Assembly: GCA_033852075.1 (NCBI GenBank)
Contig: JAWSVC010000016.1
Coordinates: forward strand, 1-42,224
DNA from: QZLE01 sp033852075
Lineage (GTDB): Bacteria > Pseudomonadota > Gammaproteobacteria > QZLD01
Direction of reading: 5' to 3'
DNA length: 42,224 nt
This document shows, in pieces, positions 7,300 to 15,879 of the stretch. The position numbers and the translations under genes are program-made. The notes under the pieces were generated by a model. That model was given only the letters and a program-made list of their open reading frames with translations, did no database searches and was not told the origin of the DNA. Numbering within the stretch: the first letter of the stretch is position 1; each line of letters opens with the position of its first letter.

Positions 7300-7391
7300 C
7301 TAATGCGCTTTCGCGGGAATGACGACTAGTGGTTGGTAGGAAAGCCATCCCCCCTCTTCTTACATTTTTTTATCTACCAGTTAATAATCTA

Positions 7392-7420
7392 TTAAGATTT
7401 CAGCAAAAATTTAGTAAAAT
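7392..7420 (+). promoter_or_regulatory. Candidate sigma70 promoter of cmoA-cmoB
   Basis: TTAAGA (7392-7397), a 17-base spacer and TAAAAT (7415-7420) lie 30 bases upstream of the cmoA start, downstream of the MITE-like element. Confidence 0.5.
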
Positions 7421-7450
7421 CGCCTTCCGTTTCAATAACATTCTAAAAAC

Positions 7451-8185
7451 ATGAACAATATCGATAAGATCTATGCTTCTTCGTATGAAGAAGTTGATAG
7501 TTTTAAATTTGACGAAGCTGTTACCGCGGTCTTCCCGGATATGATTAACCGTTCAGTTCCCGGTTATCAGGTGGTGGTGCAGATGCTTGGGGTATTGGCC
7601 AAAATGTTCGTTAAAGATAATACCTCGGTATATGACCTGGGGTGTTCGTTGGGTGCTGCAAGTTTATCGGTGTTAGAAGCGATAAAATCCAATGCTGGGG
7701 TTGAGTTGATTGCGGTTGATAACTCTGAAGCCATGATTGATAAGCTCAAGGATAATCTTAAAAAGGTAGATTCAGGGAATAATTGTTTAAACCTAGTGCG
7801 TGATGACATTCAGAATATTGAGGTTTCTAAGGCTTCAATGGTTATACTGAATTATACGCTGCAGTTTATTCCGCCAGAACATCGTAATGAGGTTATTAGC
7901 TCTATATGCTCAGGAATGATTCCTGGTGGGTGTTTAGTTGTATCTGAGAAGGTGATTTTTGATGATTTTGCAGAGGAAGATTATCTAAGTTCACAACATT
8001 TAGTATTTAAAAAGGCAAATGGATACTCAAATCTGGAGATAAGTCAAAAACGCAATTCATTAGAGGATGTTCTGATCTCCGAAACAGTTAGAAAACATAA
8101 GCAAAGAATATTATCTGCTGGATTTTCTGAATGTTATCTTTGGTTTCAGTGCTGTAACTTTGTGTCATTGGTAGGTATTAAATGA
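7451..8185 (+). CDS. cmoA: Carboxy-S-adenosyl-L-methionine synthase
   Basis: 244 residues, the usual CmoA length. CmoA converts SAM plus prephenate to carboxy-SAM, the donor used by CmoB to make the cmo5U wobble base. Visible signatures are FDEAVTAVFPDMINRSVPGY, the SAM loop YDLGCSLGAASLS, LNYTLQFI and FKKANGYSNLEISQKRNSLE. It overlaps cmoB by four bases (ATGA), so the two form an operon. The start is supported by the conserved N-terminus. Confidence 0.96.
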   Translation: MNNIDKIYASSYEEVDSFKFDEAVTAVFPDMINRSVPGYQVVVQMLGVLAKMFVKDNTSVYDLGCSLGAASLSVLEAIKSNAGVELIAVDNSEAMIDKLKDNLKKVDSGNNCLNLVRDDIQNIEVSKASMVILNYTLQFIPPEHRNEVISSICSGMIPGGCLVVSEKVIFDDFAEEDYLSSQHLVFKKANGYSNLEISQKRNSLEDVLISETVRKHKQRILSAGFSECYLWFQCCNFVSLVGIK

Positions 8186-9156
8186 TCGACTTTAGTGAGT
8201 TTTTTGACAGGATTTCTGAAAATCCGCTTATTAAGCTTGGGCCTGAACTTGATTGTGCATTAGATGCCAAGTTAGGTGGTAATGTGCATGGTAATTTGTC
8301 AGGATGGCTTGATACTATCGCTTCTCTTCCTGAATTAACTCCGTCTTTAATTGATTATAATTCTGATGCAGTAACGGTTGGTTCGATAGATGATATAAGT
8401 GTTGAGGATCAACAAAAATTACGCGAAGGGTTGATGAAATTCAAACCATGGCGCAAAGGGCCGTTTAAAATATTTGGGATTGATATCGATACTGAATGGC
8501 GATCGAATATGAAGTGGGATAGGGTAGCGAAGGTTATTTCTCCCCTTGAAGGTAGATATGTATTAGATGTTGGTTGTGGTAACGGTTACTATGCGTGGCG
8601 TATGTTGGGGGCTGGAGCAAAGTTTGTGATTGGTATAGATCCTTCATGGAACTTTTTGATGCAGCATCTGGCAATATCTAGGTATATACAGTATCCGGAT
8701 TTTTATCTGTTGCCATTAACTCTCGAACAGTTTCCAAAACAGTATCAGGTATTTGATACTGTGTTTAGTATGGGTGTTTTGTACCACAGACGTTCGCCTA
8801 TAGATCATATTCTGGAATTAGGTTATATGCTTTGTAAAGGTGGTGAGCTGGTATTAGAGACGATTGTTGTTGATGGTGATGATGGTTACTCGTTATTACC
8901 GGCAGATCGTTATGCCAAGATGAATAATGTATGGTTTTTACCTAGCTGTATAACCTTAAAATCATGGTTGGAAAGGTGTGGTTTTATTGATGTTAAAATC
9001 GCCGATATCTCAATAACTTCAGTTGAAGAACAAAGATCGACAGAGTGGATGGGATTTGAGTCACTTGAAGATTATTTGGATCCTGAAGATCGGGGAAAAA
9101 CGGTGGAGGGGTATCCTGCTCCGAAGCGGGCGATATTAACAGCAGTAAAAGGTTAA
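8182..9156 (+). CDS. cmoB: tRNA U34 carboxymethyltransferase
   Basis: 324 residues, full length against E. coli CmoB. It transfers the carboxymethyl group from carboxy-SAM to 5-hydroxyuridine at position 34 of tRNAs, widening codon reading. The middle holds KFKPWRKGPFKIFGIDIDTEWRSNMKWDR and the methyltransferase loop LDVGCGNGYYAWRMLGAGA, both family signatures, followed by VFSMGVLYHRRSP. It is coupled to cmoA by an ATGA overlap and ends at a clear terminator. Confidence 0.96.
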   Translation: MIDFSEFFDRISENPLIKLGPELDCALDAKLGGNVHGNLSGWLDTIASLPELTPSLIDYNSDAVTVGSIDDISVEDQQKLREGLMKFKPWRKGPFKIFGIDIDTEWRSNMKWDRVAKVISPLEGRYVLDVGCGNGYYAWRMLGAGAKFVIGIDPSWNFLMQHLAISRYIQYPDFYLLPLTLEQFPKQYQVFDTVFSMGVLYHRRSPIDHILELGYMLCKGGELVLETIVVDGDDGYSLLPADRYAKMNNVWFLPSCITLKSWLERCGFIDVKIADISITSVEEQRSTEWMGFESLEDYLDPEDRGKTVEGYPAPKRAILTAVKG

Positions 9157-9171
9157 AAAAAACGCTCAAAT

Positions 9172-9197
9172 AAAAAGGCCGCGATTGCGGCCTTTTT
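9172..9197. terminator. Bidirectional rho-independent terminator after cmoB
   Basis: AAAAAGGCCGC (9172-9182), loop GATT, GCGGCCTTTTT (9187-9197). The GC stem with A and T tracts works in both directions, serving cmoB and the converging esterase gene. Confidence 0.93.
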
Positions 9198-9222
9198 ATT
9201 ATTAAGCTAACTAGTTATCGGT

Positions 9223-11862
9223 TTAGAAGCTCCAAAAGCTTTTCCACCAATTTAACCATGCAGTCCAATAATCTACTTCCTCTTCGATTGTGAAAGAAGT
9301 ATTAGCTGTAGTGGTTAGACCGTCATCGTCAATAGCAGTAACTGTTACACTGTAGTCACCTGCAGTTAAGCCGGTAAGTGTTTTGCTGTAGCTGCCTCCG
9401 GATACTGTGTATTCAGTTCCATTAACTGCAATTACAACTTCTACAACTTCGCCATCTTCATCAGTGGCAGAGCCAGAGATAGTAGCAGATGTACCATTAA
9501 TAGTTGCTTTAACGGTAACCTTTGGAGCTACTTTCTCAACTTCTTTGATTTCAAAGCTTGTTGTAGCAGTAGCTTCTAAATCATCGTCGTCAATTGCAGT
9601 AACAACTACATCATAACTACCAGGTTCTAATCCGGTAAGTGTTTTGCTGTAGTCGCCGCCAGATACAGTGTATTCGGTTCCATTAACTGCAATTACAATC
9701 TCTACAACTTCACCGTCTTCATCAGAAGCTGTGCCAGAGATAGTTGCAGATGTTCCATCAACGGTTGCAGTTACAGTAACTGTTGGAGCAACCTTTTCTT
9801 GAATTACAAAGGTAGTCGAATCTGTAGCTGATAGCTGATCGTTGTCATATGCTGTAGCAACTACTTTATATTCACCTGCCTCAAGATCTGTAAGGGTTAT
9901 AGTGAATGTGGTGCCATTAAGTATAACCGGATATGCTTTATCGTTGATTTCGATTGTAACGCTTGCTACTTCACCATCTGAATCAGTCGCAGTGCCAGTA
10001 ATTACAGCTGTTTGGCCGTCTACTTCTACTTGGTTAAGAAATACTGTTGGAGGAAGTGATTCATCAGAGGTGAAGAATTTTACGGTTTTTTCAGCCCCTA
10101 ATCTATCGTTATCCATTATAACAATAGTTACTTCGTGGTCACCATTTTCCAGGTCAGGCATATGAACACAGAAACTACCATCAGGGTTCATGTTGTTTAT
10201 CTCTTTGCTGTTACCATCAATTGTATAAGCTGCTACTGTGATCTCTCCGTCAGCATCAGTTGCTGTACCGCAAAGTACTGCATAATTCTTATAAATTTCA
10301 ATTGGATCTAAGGTAAGAACTGGAGCAACTTTTTGTGATTCTTCGATGGTGAATTTAATGCTTTTAGCAGCAGTAAGTCCATCATTATCCATAACCACTA
10401 ACTCTGCAGCGTATTCACGAGCAGCAAGGCCTTCAACCATTAGTGTGAATACACCATTTTCAGCAATATCTACGTTGTATTCTTGTTTTTCAATAGTAAT
10501 TATTGCATTCACAACAGTTCCGTCTTCATCAGTAGCAAGGCCTGAAAGTGAAACCGCGCCTGTTGTAGTAATGGCATTGAATGATTTAATTACAGGGGGT
10601 ATATCTGTATTACCACAAGAACCTGTATATATATCAGTTGCTGTATATTGCTCTAGTGATGCATTTTCAAGTGTTACTTTAATTTCATCTGGGCAAGATA
10701 CATTTTGAATTTCAAATGAGTATGTGTCATCTACTGGAGTAACAAAATCCGCTGATTCAGCAACGTTGATGAAAACAACTGCTTCGCCACAATCTTCGGT
10801 TGCGGTGCCATTTGCAGTGAAAATTTTTGTTTCTGGGTTGTATGCAAATGAATCCAGAGTTACACTCTTACAGGTTTCTTTTGGATCATCTTGTACACGA
10901 AGATTATTTTCTGAGAAGAATTTGCCAAGGTACATACCGTAGTTTGCGCTTGTTCCATTAATATAAGCTTCGGTAGCACCTTCATCATCACCTTCACCTT
11001 CACCAGCACCTTCACCGCCTGGCCAGGCGTGAGGAACGCCACCAAACTCAACCATGGAAACACGCCCATCGGTCCAGGTGCTCTCTATTACATCATCAAA
11101 ACCTTGTACTGTATTGGTTTTATCTGTTTTTGATGCACCATAAATAATCGCCATGGCGCCAGCATTAATTAGGCCATAACCTTTAGGGACGCCCGTAAAA
11201 CCACCATCATTTGTACCATATGCTGTAGAGGTAATCTGTGTTGCAAAATTAGATGAGTTATTTCCAGCAAGCCTTTTACAGGTAGCAGCAGCTTTTTCAG
11301 TATCTCCTTCTGGTATATCACCCAAAGCTCCATTCATGCTTGTGCCTGCGCTTGGTGCTGCATCAAGTCCCATGCCTGCGAATACATTTGGATACTTACA
11401 CCCAGTTGTCATGGCCTGGGCTCCTCCAGATGATAGTCCTGCAATATATACTTGGTCTGGATCTATATTATATTGAGCATCACTAATTATTTCTTGAGTT
11501 GTAGTTAAGATGTTTTCTGCTTCGCTATTTGCGTAAGTTGTCCAGTATTGCCAGCAGTTAAACCCCAGATTTGGGTTGTTGGGGTCTGCTGCCGCTATTA
11601 CCATACCGTATTCTTCTGCAACCTTGTCTAAGTTAGCAGTTTTAAATGCGCTTGCTGCCTGTGCGCATCCACGAAGTACAATGAGTAGAGCTTTTCCTTT
11701 ACCAATTGGTGAAGTTGTTGCTGGATTATATATATGGACGGTTTTTAAGCCGCCTTTATCCGCAAAGCTTTTTTGTTCCCAAGAAGCCGCATAGGATGCT
11801 GATGCAAGTAATGAAATAATTGCACCCCCAAGCAGCAGTGATAACCCTTTTCTTAGTTTCAT
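9223..11862 (-). CDS. Secreted PHB-depolymerase-family esterase with five Ig-like repeats
   Basis: 879 residues from the ATG at 11862, which follows GGAGGAAAG; the upstream start at 11904 is rejected because it lies before this ribosome site and the signal peptide. Residues 1-26 are a signal peptide. The catalytic domain (about 27-325) has LIVLRGCAQAA, lipase box Ser144 in GLSSGG, TAYGTNDG with probable Asp219, and His278 in GGVPHAWPGG, the pattern of extracellular PHB depolymerase/feruloyl esterase-type enzymes. A region at about 330-415 follows, then five modules of about 85-90 residues, each with a (T/S)DxDG(E/T) motif; the last two are nearly identical. The tail YWTAWLNWWKSFWSF is strikingly rich in Trp. 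The true polymer substrate is not proven. Confidence 0.9.
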   Translation of the reverse strand: MKLRKGLSLLLGGAIISLLASASYAASWEQKSFADKGGLKTVHIYNPATTSPIGKGKALLIVLRGCAQAASAFKTANLDKVAEEYGMVIAAADPNNPNLGFNCWQYWTTYANSEAENILTTTQEIISDAQYNIDPDQVYIAGLSSGGAQAMTTGCKYPNVFAGMGLDAAPSAGTSMNGALGDIPEGDTEKAAATCKRLAGNNSSNFATQITSTAYGTNDGGFTGVPKGYGLINAGAMAIIYGASKTDKTNTVQGFDDVIESTWTDGRVSMVEFGGVPHAWPGGEGAGEGEGDDEGATEAYINGTSANYGMYLGKFFSENNLRVQDDPKETCKSVTLDSFAYNPETKIFTANGTATEDCGEAVVFINVAESADFVTPVDDTYSFEIQNVSCPDEIKVTLENASLEQYTATDIYTGSCGNTDIPPVIKSFNAITTTGAVSLSGLATDEDGTVVNAIITIEKQEYNVDIAENGVFTLMVEGLAAREYAAELVVMDNDGLTAAKSIKFTIEESQKVAPVLTLDPIEIYKNYAVLCGTATDADGEITVAAYTIDGNSKEINNMNPDGSFCVHMPDLENGDHEVTIVIMDNDRLGAEKTVKFFTSDESLPPTVFLNQVEVDGQTAVITGTATDSDGEVASVTIEINDKAYPVILNGTTFTITLTDLEAGEYKVVATAYDNDQLSATDSTTFVIQEKVAPTVTVTATVDGTSATISGTASDEDGEVVEIVIAVNGTEYTVSGGDYSKTLTGLEPGSYDVVVTAIDDDDLEATATTSFEIKEVEKVAPKVTVKATINGTSATISGSATDEDGEVVEVVIAVNGTEYTVSGGSYSKTLTGLTAGDYSVTVTAIDDDGLTTTANTSFTIEEEVDYWTAWLNWWKSFWSF
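9276..9790 (-). repeat. Two near-identical Ig-like module coding repeats
   Basis: The last two modules of the esterase share long identical runs, such as IAVNGTEYTVSGG and YSKTLTGL. The DNA is also highly similar (around 9373-9440 and 9642-9700), pointing to recent duplication or gene conversion. Confidence 0.8.
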
Positions 11863-11927
11863 GACCTTTCCTCCAACAAGATAGCCGTTTTTAGCAGTAT
11901 GCAAAAATACCTGTGACAGAGCAAAAT

Positions 11928-11964
11928 GTGAACTGTTTCATCTATGAAATTTGACGTAGTTCAC
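11928..11964 (-). promoter_or_regulatory. Nested dyad upstream of the secreted esterase
   Basis: The outer arms GTGAACT (11928-11934) and AGTTCAC (11958-11964) enclose a perfect inner palindrome, TTTCAT-CT-ATGAAA (11936-11949). It lies about 65-100 bases upstream of the esterase start, a suitable place for an operator. The binding protein is unknown. The rest of the 11863-12211 gap shows no gene. Confidence 0.4.
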
Positions 11965-12211
11965 ACTGCGCCTAGTCTAAAAATAGGGGGTAAATCCAGG
12001 CAAGTCAAGAAACGCTATGTATATAATTATCAAGTGATTTGTGTCGCGCTGCAGCAATTTCTTGGATTACAGTGACCTAGCAATATCTTTAGGGTTTTGT
12101 GTTTAATAATGGTGCGTATGTGATCGCCTGGGGTATGTGAGATGGTTGTTTTTTTGATTATGAATTGTTGCCTTGGTTGCGCTATTATTATTGCAACCAA
12201 GGCAGATTATA

Positions 12212-12907
12212 TTATTTGTCTTTTAAGTAATAGTGGCTACTTACACTCAGGTCATCATTAAGTTCATATACATAAGGTTGGCCAGTTGGGATCTCAAGAG
12301 ATGTAATCTCATCGTCAGATATCCCTTCAAGGTGCTTGATTAAAGCTCTAAGGCTGTTGCCATGAGCTGCGATGATTATGCTTTCTTTATCTTTAAGAAC
12401 AGGAACGATCTCTTTTTCCCAGTATGGAAGAACGCGATCCAGTGTGGTTTTTAGTGATTCGGTACCTGGAACCAGTTCAGGGTCAAGGTGTTGATATCTT
12501 GGGTCGTTTATTGGGTGTCTTTCGTCGTCTTCTGCCAATTCTGGTGGTGGAACATCGAAACTTCTGCGCCAGATATGAACCTGCTCGTCGCCGTGTTTTT
12601 CTGCAGTTTCTGCTTTGTTTAGACCTTGAAGACCGCCGTAGCTACGTTCATTAAGCTCCCACGCCTTTGTCATAGGTATCCAAAGTAGATCCATTTCATC
12701 CAAAACGGTCAGGCAGGTGCGGATTGCCCTGGTCAGGTATGATGAGAAAGCATGGTCAAATTTAAAGCCGTGTTCTTTTAGCAGTTTGCCGGCTGCTTGT
12801 GCTTCTTTCTTGCCTTGATCGGTCAGATCAACGTCTTTCCAACCGGTAAAACGGTTTTCAAGGTTCCATTCGCTTTGGCCATGTCTAATCAGTACCAATT
12901 TTTTCAT
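12212..12907 (-). CDS. gpmA: 2,3-bisphosphoglycerate-dependent phosphoglycerate mutase
   Basis: 231 residues. It interconverts 3- and 2-phosphoglycerate in glycolysis. The phospho-histidine motif LIRHGQSEWN (6-15), RFTGWKDVDLT, ELNERSYGGLQGLNK and the second histidine in AAHGNSLRALIKHL are all present. It is slightly shorter than E. coli GpmA (250) at the C-terminus, a common variant. It is monocistronic, with the divergent CYTH gene 146 bases away. Confidence 0.96.
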   Translation of the reverse strand: MKKLVLIRHGQSEWNLENRFTGWKDVDLTDQGKKEAQAAGKLLKEHGFKFDHAFSSYLTRAIRTCLTVLDEMDLLWIPMTKAWELNERSYGGLQGLNKAETAEKHGDEQVHIWRRSFDVPPPELAEDDERHPINDPRYQHLDPELVPGTESLKTTLDRVLPYWEKEIVPVLKDKESIIIAAHGNSLRALIKHLEGISDDEITSLEIPTGQPYVYELNDDLSVSSHYYLKDK

Positions 12908-13053
12908 TATTCGTTCCTCTATTTAGAGATTGTGATAAAAATGAGCCGGTATTCTACTTCTATTTTGATTATTTTTCCAAACCATGTTTGCTAAGGAGCA
13001 GTTGACTGATAAAATTATTACTAATTCTAATGGAATAGGAAATGGAGTAATTG

Positions 13054-13521
13054 ATGGGAATAGAAATTGAAAAGAAGTTCCTTTTAAAAAACGATGATTG
13101 GAAAAAAGAATCTGATGAAGGAGAACAGTTTCGTCAGGGCTATATGTCTGGCAGTAATCGTAGCTCCATTAGAATTCGGGTTGCAGGTGATAGAGCAAAT
13201 ATTAATATAAAAAGTGCAACCCTTGGTGTTACACGTAAAGAATATGAATATGAGATTCCTGTTGAAGATGCAAATGAGATGCTGGATTCCATGTGTGAAC
13301 GACCTTTTATTGAAAAACGCAGGCATTTTGTTCAGCGTGGCCCACATATTTGGGAGATAGATGTTTTTGAAGGCGATAACGAAGGATTGGTTGTTGCCGA
13401 AATAGAGTTAAGTGATCCTGATGAACCGTTTGATATACCAAGCTGGATTGGGGAAGAGGTTTCTGAAGACCCTAAATATTATAACGTTTGCCTTGTAAAT
13501 CATCCGTATAAGGATTGGTAG
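13054..13521 (+). CDS. CYTH-domain protein (triphosphate tunnel metalloenzyme family)
   Basis: 155 residues from the ATG at 13054, six bases after GGAG; the TTG at 13051 is less likely. The N-terminal ExExK signature is exact (Glu4, Glu6, Lys8 in EIEKKF). Further tunnel residues are visible in RIRV, NINIKSA, EYEYEIP, IEKRRHFV, WEIDVFEG and VAEIELS. Family members hydrolyse inorganic triphosphate or thiamine triphosphate, or act as adenylate cyclases; the short stand-alone form favours a phosphohydrolase. It ends two bases before the transporter lipoprotein gene. Confidence 0.9.
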   Translation: MGIEIEKKFLLKNDDWKKESDEGEQFRQGYMSGSNRSSIRIRVAGDRANINIKSATLGVTRKEYEYEIPVEDANEMLDSMCERPFIEKRRHFVQRGPHIWEIDVFEGDNEGLVVAEIELSDPDEPFDIPSWIGEEVSEDPKYYNVCLVNHPYKDW

Positions 13522-13522
13522 T

Positions 13523-15160
13523 ATGAGAGAGCTGGTTAGCTGTGGCCGCTTATATCGAAATATATTTCGCAAACACGCAGCAGGTACATCCATGTATGCT
13601 TCACGCCAGCGTCCATGCTGGCGAGAGTATTGCTCAATATATTTTGATCTGATTTTTAATAGCTTTGCGCTGATCTTATTATTAGTAACTGCTGTTTTTT
13701 TTATTAGTGGTTGTCGCTCCAATATCGATAAAAATATTATCCGTTTCGGCCTCGATAGTATGCCGGTCAAGCTGGATCCGCGAGAGGCAACCGATGCTAC
13801 ATCTTATAGAATTAATCGTTTGCTTTATTCGGCATTAATAGATTTTGATAAATCATCAATGTTTATCCCTGGGCTTGCATCATGGCAGATTATTTCACCC
13901 AAGCATTATCGTTTTGTTTTGAATAAAGATAGGGCTAAATTCCATAATGGGGATATATTAACCGGGCATGATGTAAAGGCTACCTATGATTGGGTTTTGG
14001 ATAAAAAAAATGGTTCTCCACATCGGCAAACATTGAGCCTGATTGATAATATTCAGGCTGTTGATGATGATACTGTGGATTTTTATTTAAACAATCCCGA
14101 TCCGCTTTTCCCTGCATATCTCGTAATCGGTATTATGCCGCATAAACTTATAGCCGCAGGGTATGACTTTAACGCCAATCCTGTTGGTAGCGGTACATTT
14201 AAATATGTAGCGCGTCCTGATCCAAATTTATTACTGCTAAAACGCATCCGCGATAATAAGGTATTTGAGTTTATTCGCATTCCATCACCGGAAGTGCGGG
14301 TGATGAAGCTGATGCGCGGTGAGATCGATATCCTGCAAAATGGATTAATGCCAGAGCTGAAGCGATTCCTTGCTAAAAAAGGTAGAGCCAAGGTTAGTTA
14401 TTTACATGGTAGTGATTTTGCCTATTTAGGTTTTAATATTGAAGATAAAGTTGTTGGCCAAAAAAAGGTGCGACAAGCGGTTGCATATGCAATCGATAGA
14501 GAATCTATTTTAAAAAATCTTTATGGAGGACAGGAAAAGTTAGCGACAACTTTTTTCCCTGCTGAACATTGGTTGGGTAATCCTGCAATTAAACCAATTC
14601 AATATGATCCGCAGAAAGCAAAAAAGATATTAAAGGAGCTTGGTTATTCGATAGATAAACCGTTGCATCTCTCATATAAAACCTCCACTAATCCGTTTAG
14701 GATTCGTGTTGCTACAGTTATTCAAGATCAGCTACGTCGTGTCGGTATTGATATGAGTATTCAAAGCTACGATTGGGGAACATTTTACGGTGATATTAAG
14801 GCCGGAAGATTCCAGATGTATAGCCTTAAGTGGGTTGGGATAAAAACACCTGATATTTTTGAATATGTGTTTCATAGCAAAAGTATTCCGCCAGCTGGTG
14901 CTAATAGAGGTCGTTATAGGAATGATCAAGTGGATACTTTGATTGACTCGGTAAAGAAATATGAGCTGCTGGATGAAAGGTTAGAAGTGTTTCGCCAGAT
15001 TCAGCAACAAGTGTTTGATGATATGCCGTATGTACCATTGTGGTATGAGGGACATTTTGCAGCAACTACTAATGATCTTACCGGTTATCAGCTAACGTCT
15101 GATGGTAACTATGACTCACTGAATTATGTAGAAAGAGTTCAAAAGGGAGGTGAGAGATAA
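13523..15160 (+). CDS. Peptide ABC transporter substrate-binding lipoprotein (SBP_bac_5)
   Basis: 545 residues from 13523 (AAGGA nine bases before). An ATG at 13592, seven bases after CAGG, gives a shorter form and may be the real start. Both leave an unusually long N-terminus before the hydrophobic segment and lipobox FISGC. A hairpin-forming sequence (13604-13623) lies in this part. The mature part is a full DppA/OppA-type binding protein: FGLDSMPVKLDPREATDATS, FHNGDILTGHDVKATYDWVL, VGSGTFKYV, VRQAVAYAIDR, GHFAATTND. It should capture peptides in the periplasm for the permeases encoded at 15880 and 16817. It overlaps the L,D-transpeptidase gene by one base. Confidence 0.92.
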   Translation: MRELVSCGRLYRNIFRKHAAGTSMYASRQRPCWREYCSIYFDLIFNSFALILLLVTAVFFISGCRSNIDKNIIRFGLDSMPVKLDPREATDATSYRINRLLYSALIDFDKSSMFIPGLASWQIISPKHYRFVLNKDRAKFHNGDILTGHDVKATYDWVLDKKNGSPHRQTLSLIDNIQAVDDDTVDFYLNNPDPLFPAYLVIGIMPHKLIAAGYDFNANPVGSGTFKYVARPDPNLLLLKRIRDNKVFEFIRIPSPEVRVMKLMRGEIDILQNGLMPELKRFLAKKGRAKVSYLHGSDFAYLGFNIEDKVVGQKKVRQAVAYAIDRESILKNLYGGQEKLATTFFPAEHWLGNPAIKPIQYDPQKAKKILKELGYSIDKPLHLSYKTSTNPFRIRVATVIQDQLRRVGIDMSIQSYDWGTFYGDIKAGRFQMYSLKWVGIKTPDIFEYVFHSKSIPPAGANRGRYRNDQVDTLIDSVKKYELLDERLEVFRQIQQQVFDDMPYVPLWYEGHFAATTNDLTGYQLTSDGNYDSLNYVERVQKGGER

Positions 15161-15678
15161 TGGTTGAAGGTTCTTTTTATATAGCTGAAGGCTCTCTTTA
15201 TCTAAAGGTGTTAATTGCCGGGCAGAAATTACAGGTTATTGAGAATGGTAAGGAAGTAAAAAGTTACCAAATTTCTACGGCGTTAAACGGCTGCTCTGAA
15301 CAAAATGGTAGTGGAGGAACTCCAAGAGGCATACATTATATTCGCGCCATGATTGGAGCCGATGCGAATAAAAATGCGGTATTTGTAGGTAGAAGAAACA
15401 CGGGTGAAATTTATAATGTAGAACTTGCCGAACAATATCCGCAACGAGATTGGATTCTAGGTCGCATAATGTGGCTTTGTGGTTTGGAAAAAGGAAAAAA
15501 CCGCTTGGGTAAGGTAGATACTATGCGCAGGTATATTTATATCCATGGTACTCCTGATGTTGAGTATTTAGGTAAACCGGTTTCCCATGGATGTATTCGT
15601 ATGAACCCGGATGATATCGTTGAGTTGTTTGATGTGGTGCGAGCCGGGGTGAAAGTAGAGATTTGTGAGGATGTTTAA
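15160..15678 (+). CDS. L,D-transpeptidase-family (YkuD) protein without signal peptide
   Basis: 172 residues. The YkuD active site is complete: His129 in YIHGTPD and His143/Cys145 in SHGCIRM. Enzymes of this family form 3-3 crosslinks or attach proteins in peptidoglycan, or trim tetrapeptides. The start (TAATG overlap, with GGGAGG just upstream) is firm, yet no signal peptide or membrane anchor is seen. The protein may be cytoplasmic, acting on recycled muropeptides, or be exported otherwise. Its place between a peptide-binding protein and peptide permeases, upstream of nagZ, supports a role in murein recycling. Confidence 0.88.
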   Translation: MVEGSFYIAEGSLYLKVLIAGQKLQVIENGKEVKSYQISTALNGCSEQNGSGGTPRGIHYIRAMIGADANKNAVFVGRRNTGEIYNVELAEQYPQRDWILGRIMWLCGLEKGKNRLGKVDTMRRYIYIHGTPDVEYLGKPVSHGCIRMNPDDIVELFDVVRAGVKVEICEDV

Positions 15679-15685
15679 TCGATCT

Positions 15686-15804
15686 AATTTTTCAAGATCC
15701 CTGAGCGTAGTCGAAGGGCTCAAGAAAAATTATAAAAAAACAAGAGGGTTTCGACCTTGGTTTATCCTGAGCGTAGCCGAAGGGCTCAACCGACTTGTTT
15801 TTAT
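15686..15804. repeat. Composite palindromic repeats with two CTGAGCGTAGCCGAAG copies
   Basis: AATTTTTC (15686-15693) pairs with GAAAAATT (15724-15731) around a one-mismatch copy of the repeat (15701-15716). ATAAAAAAACAAG (15732-15744) pairs with CTTGTTTTTAT (15794-15804) around a perfect copy (15767-15782). The two hairpins split the transporter operon between the binding protein/LDT part and the permeases. Confidence 0.8.
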
Positions 15805-15879
15805 GTTTTAATTTCCTTGTATAGTAGTTCGCTCATTCGGGAATGACAAAAATATAGGTTTGATAAGAGCTTTTAAATA

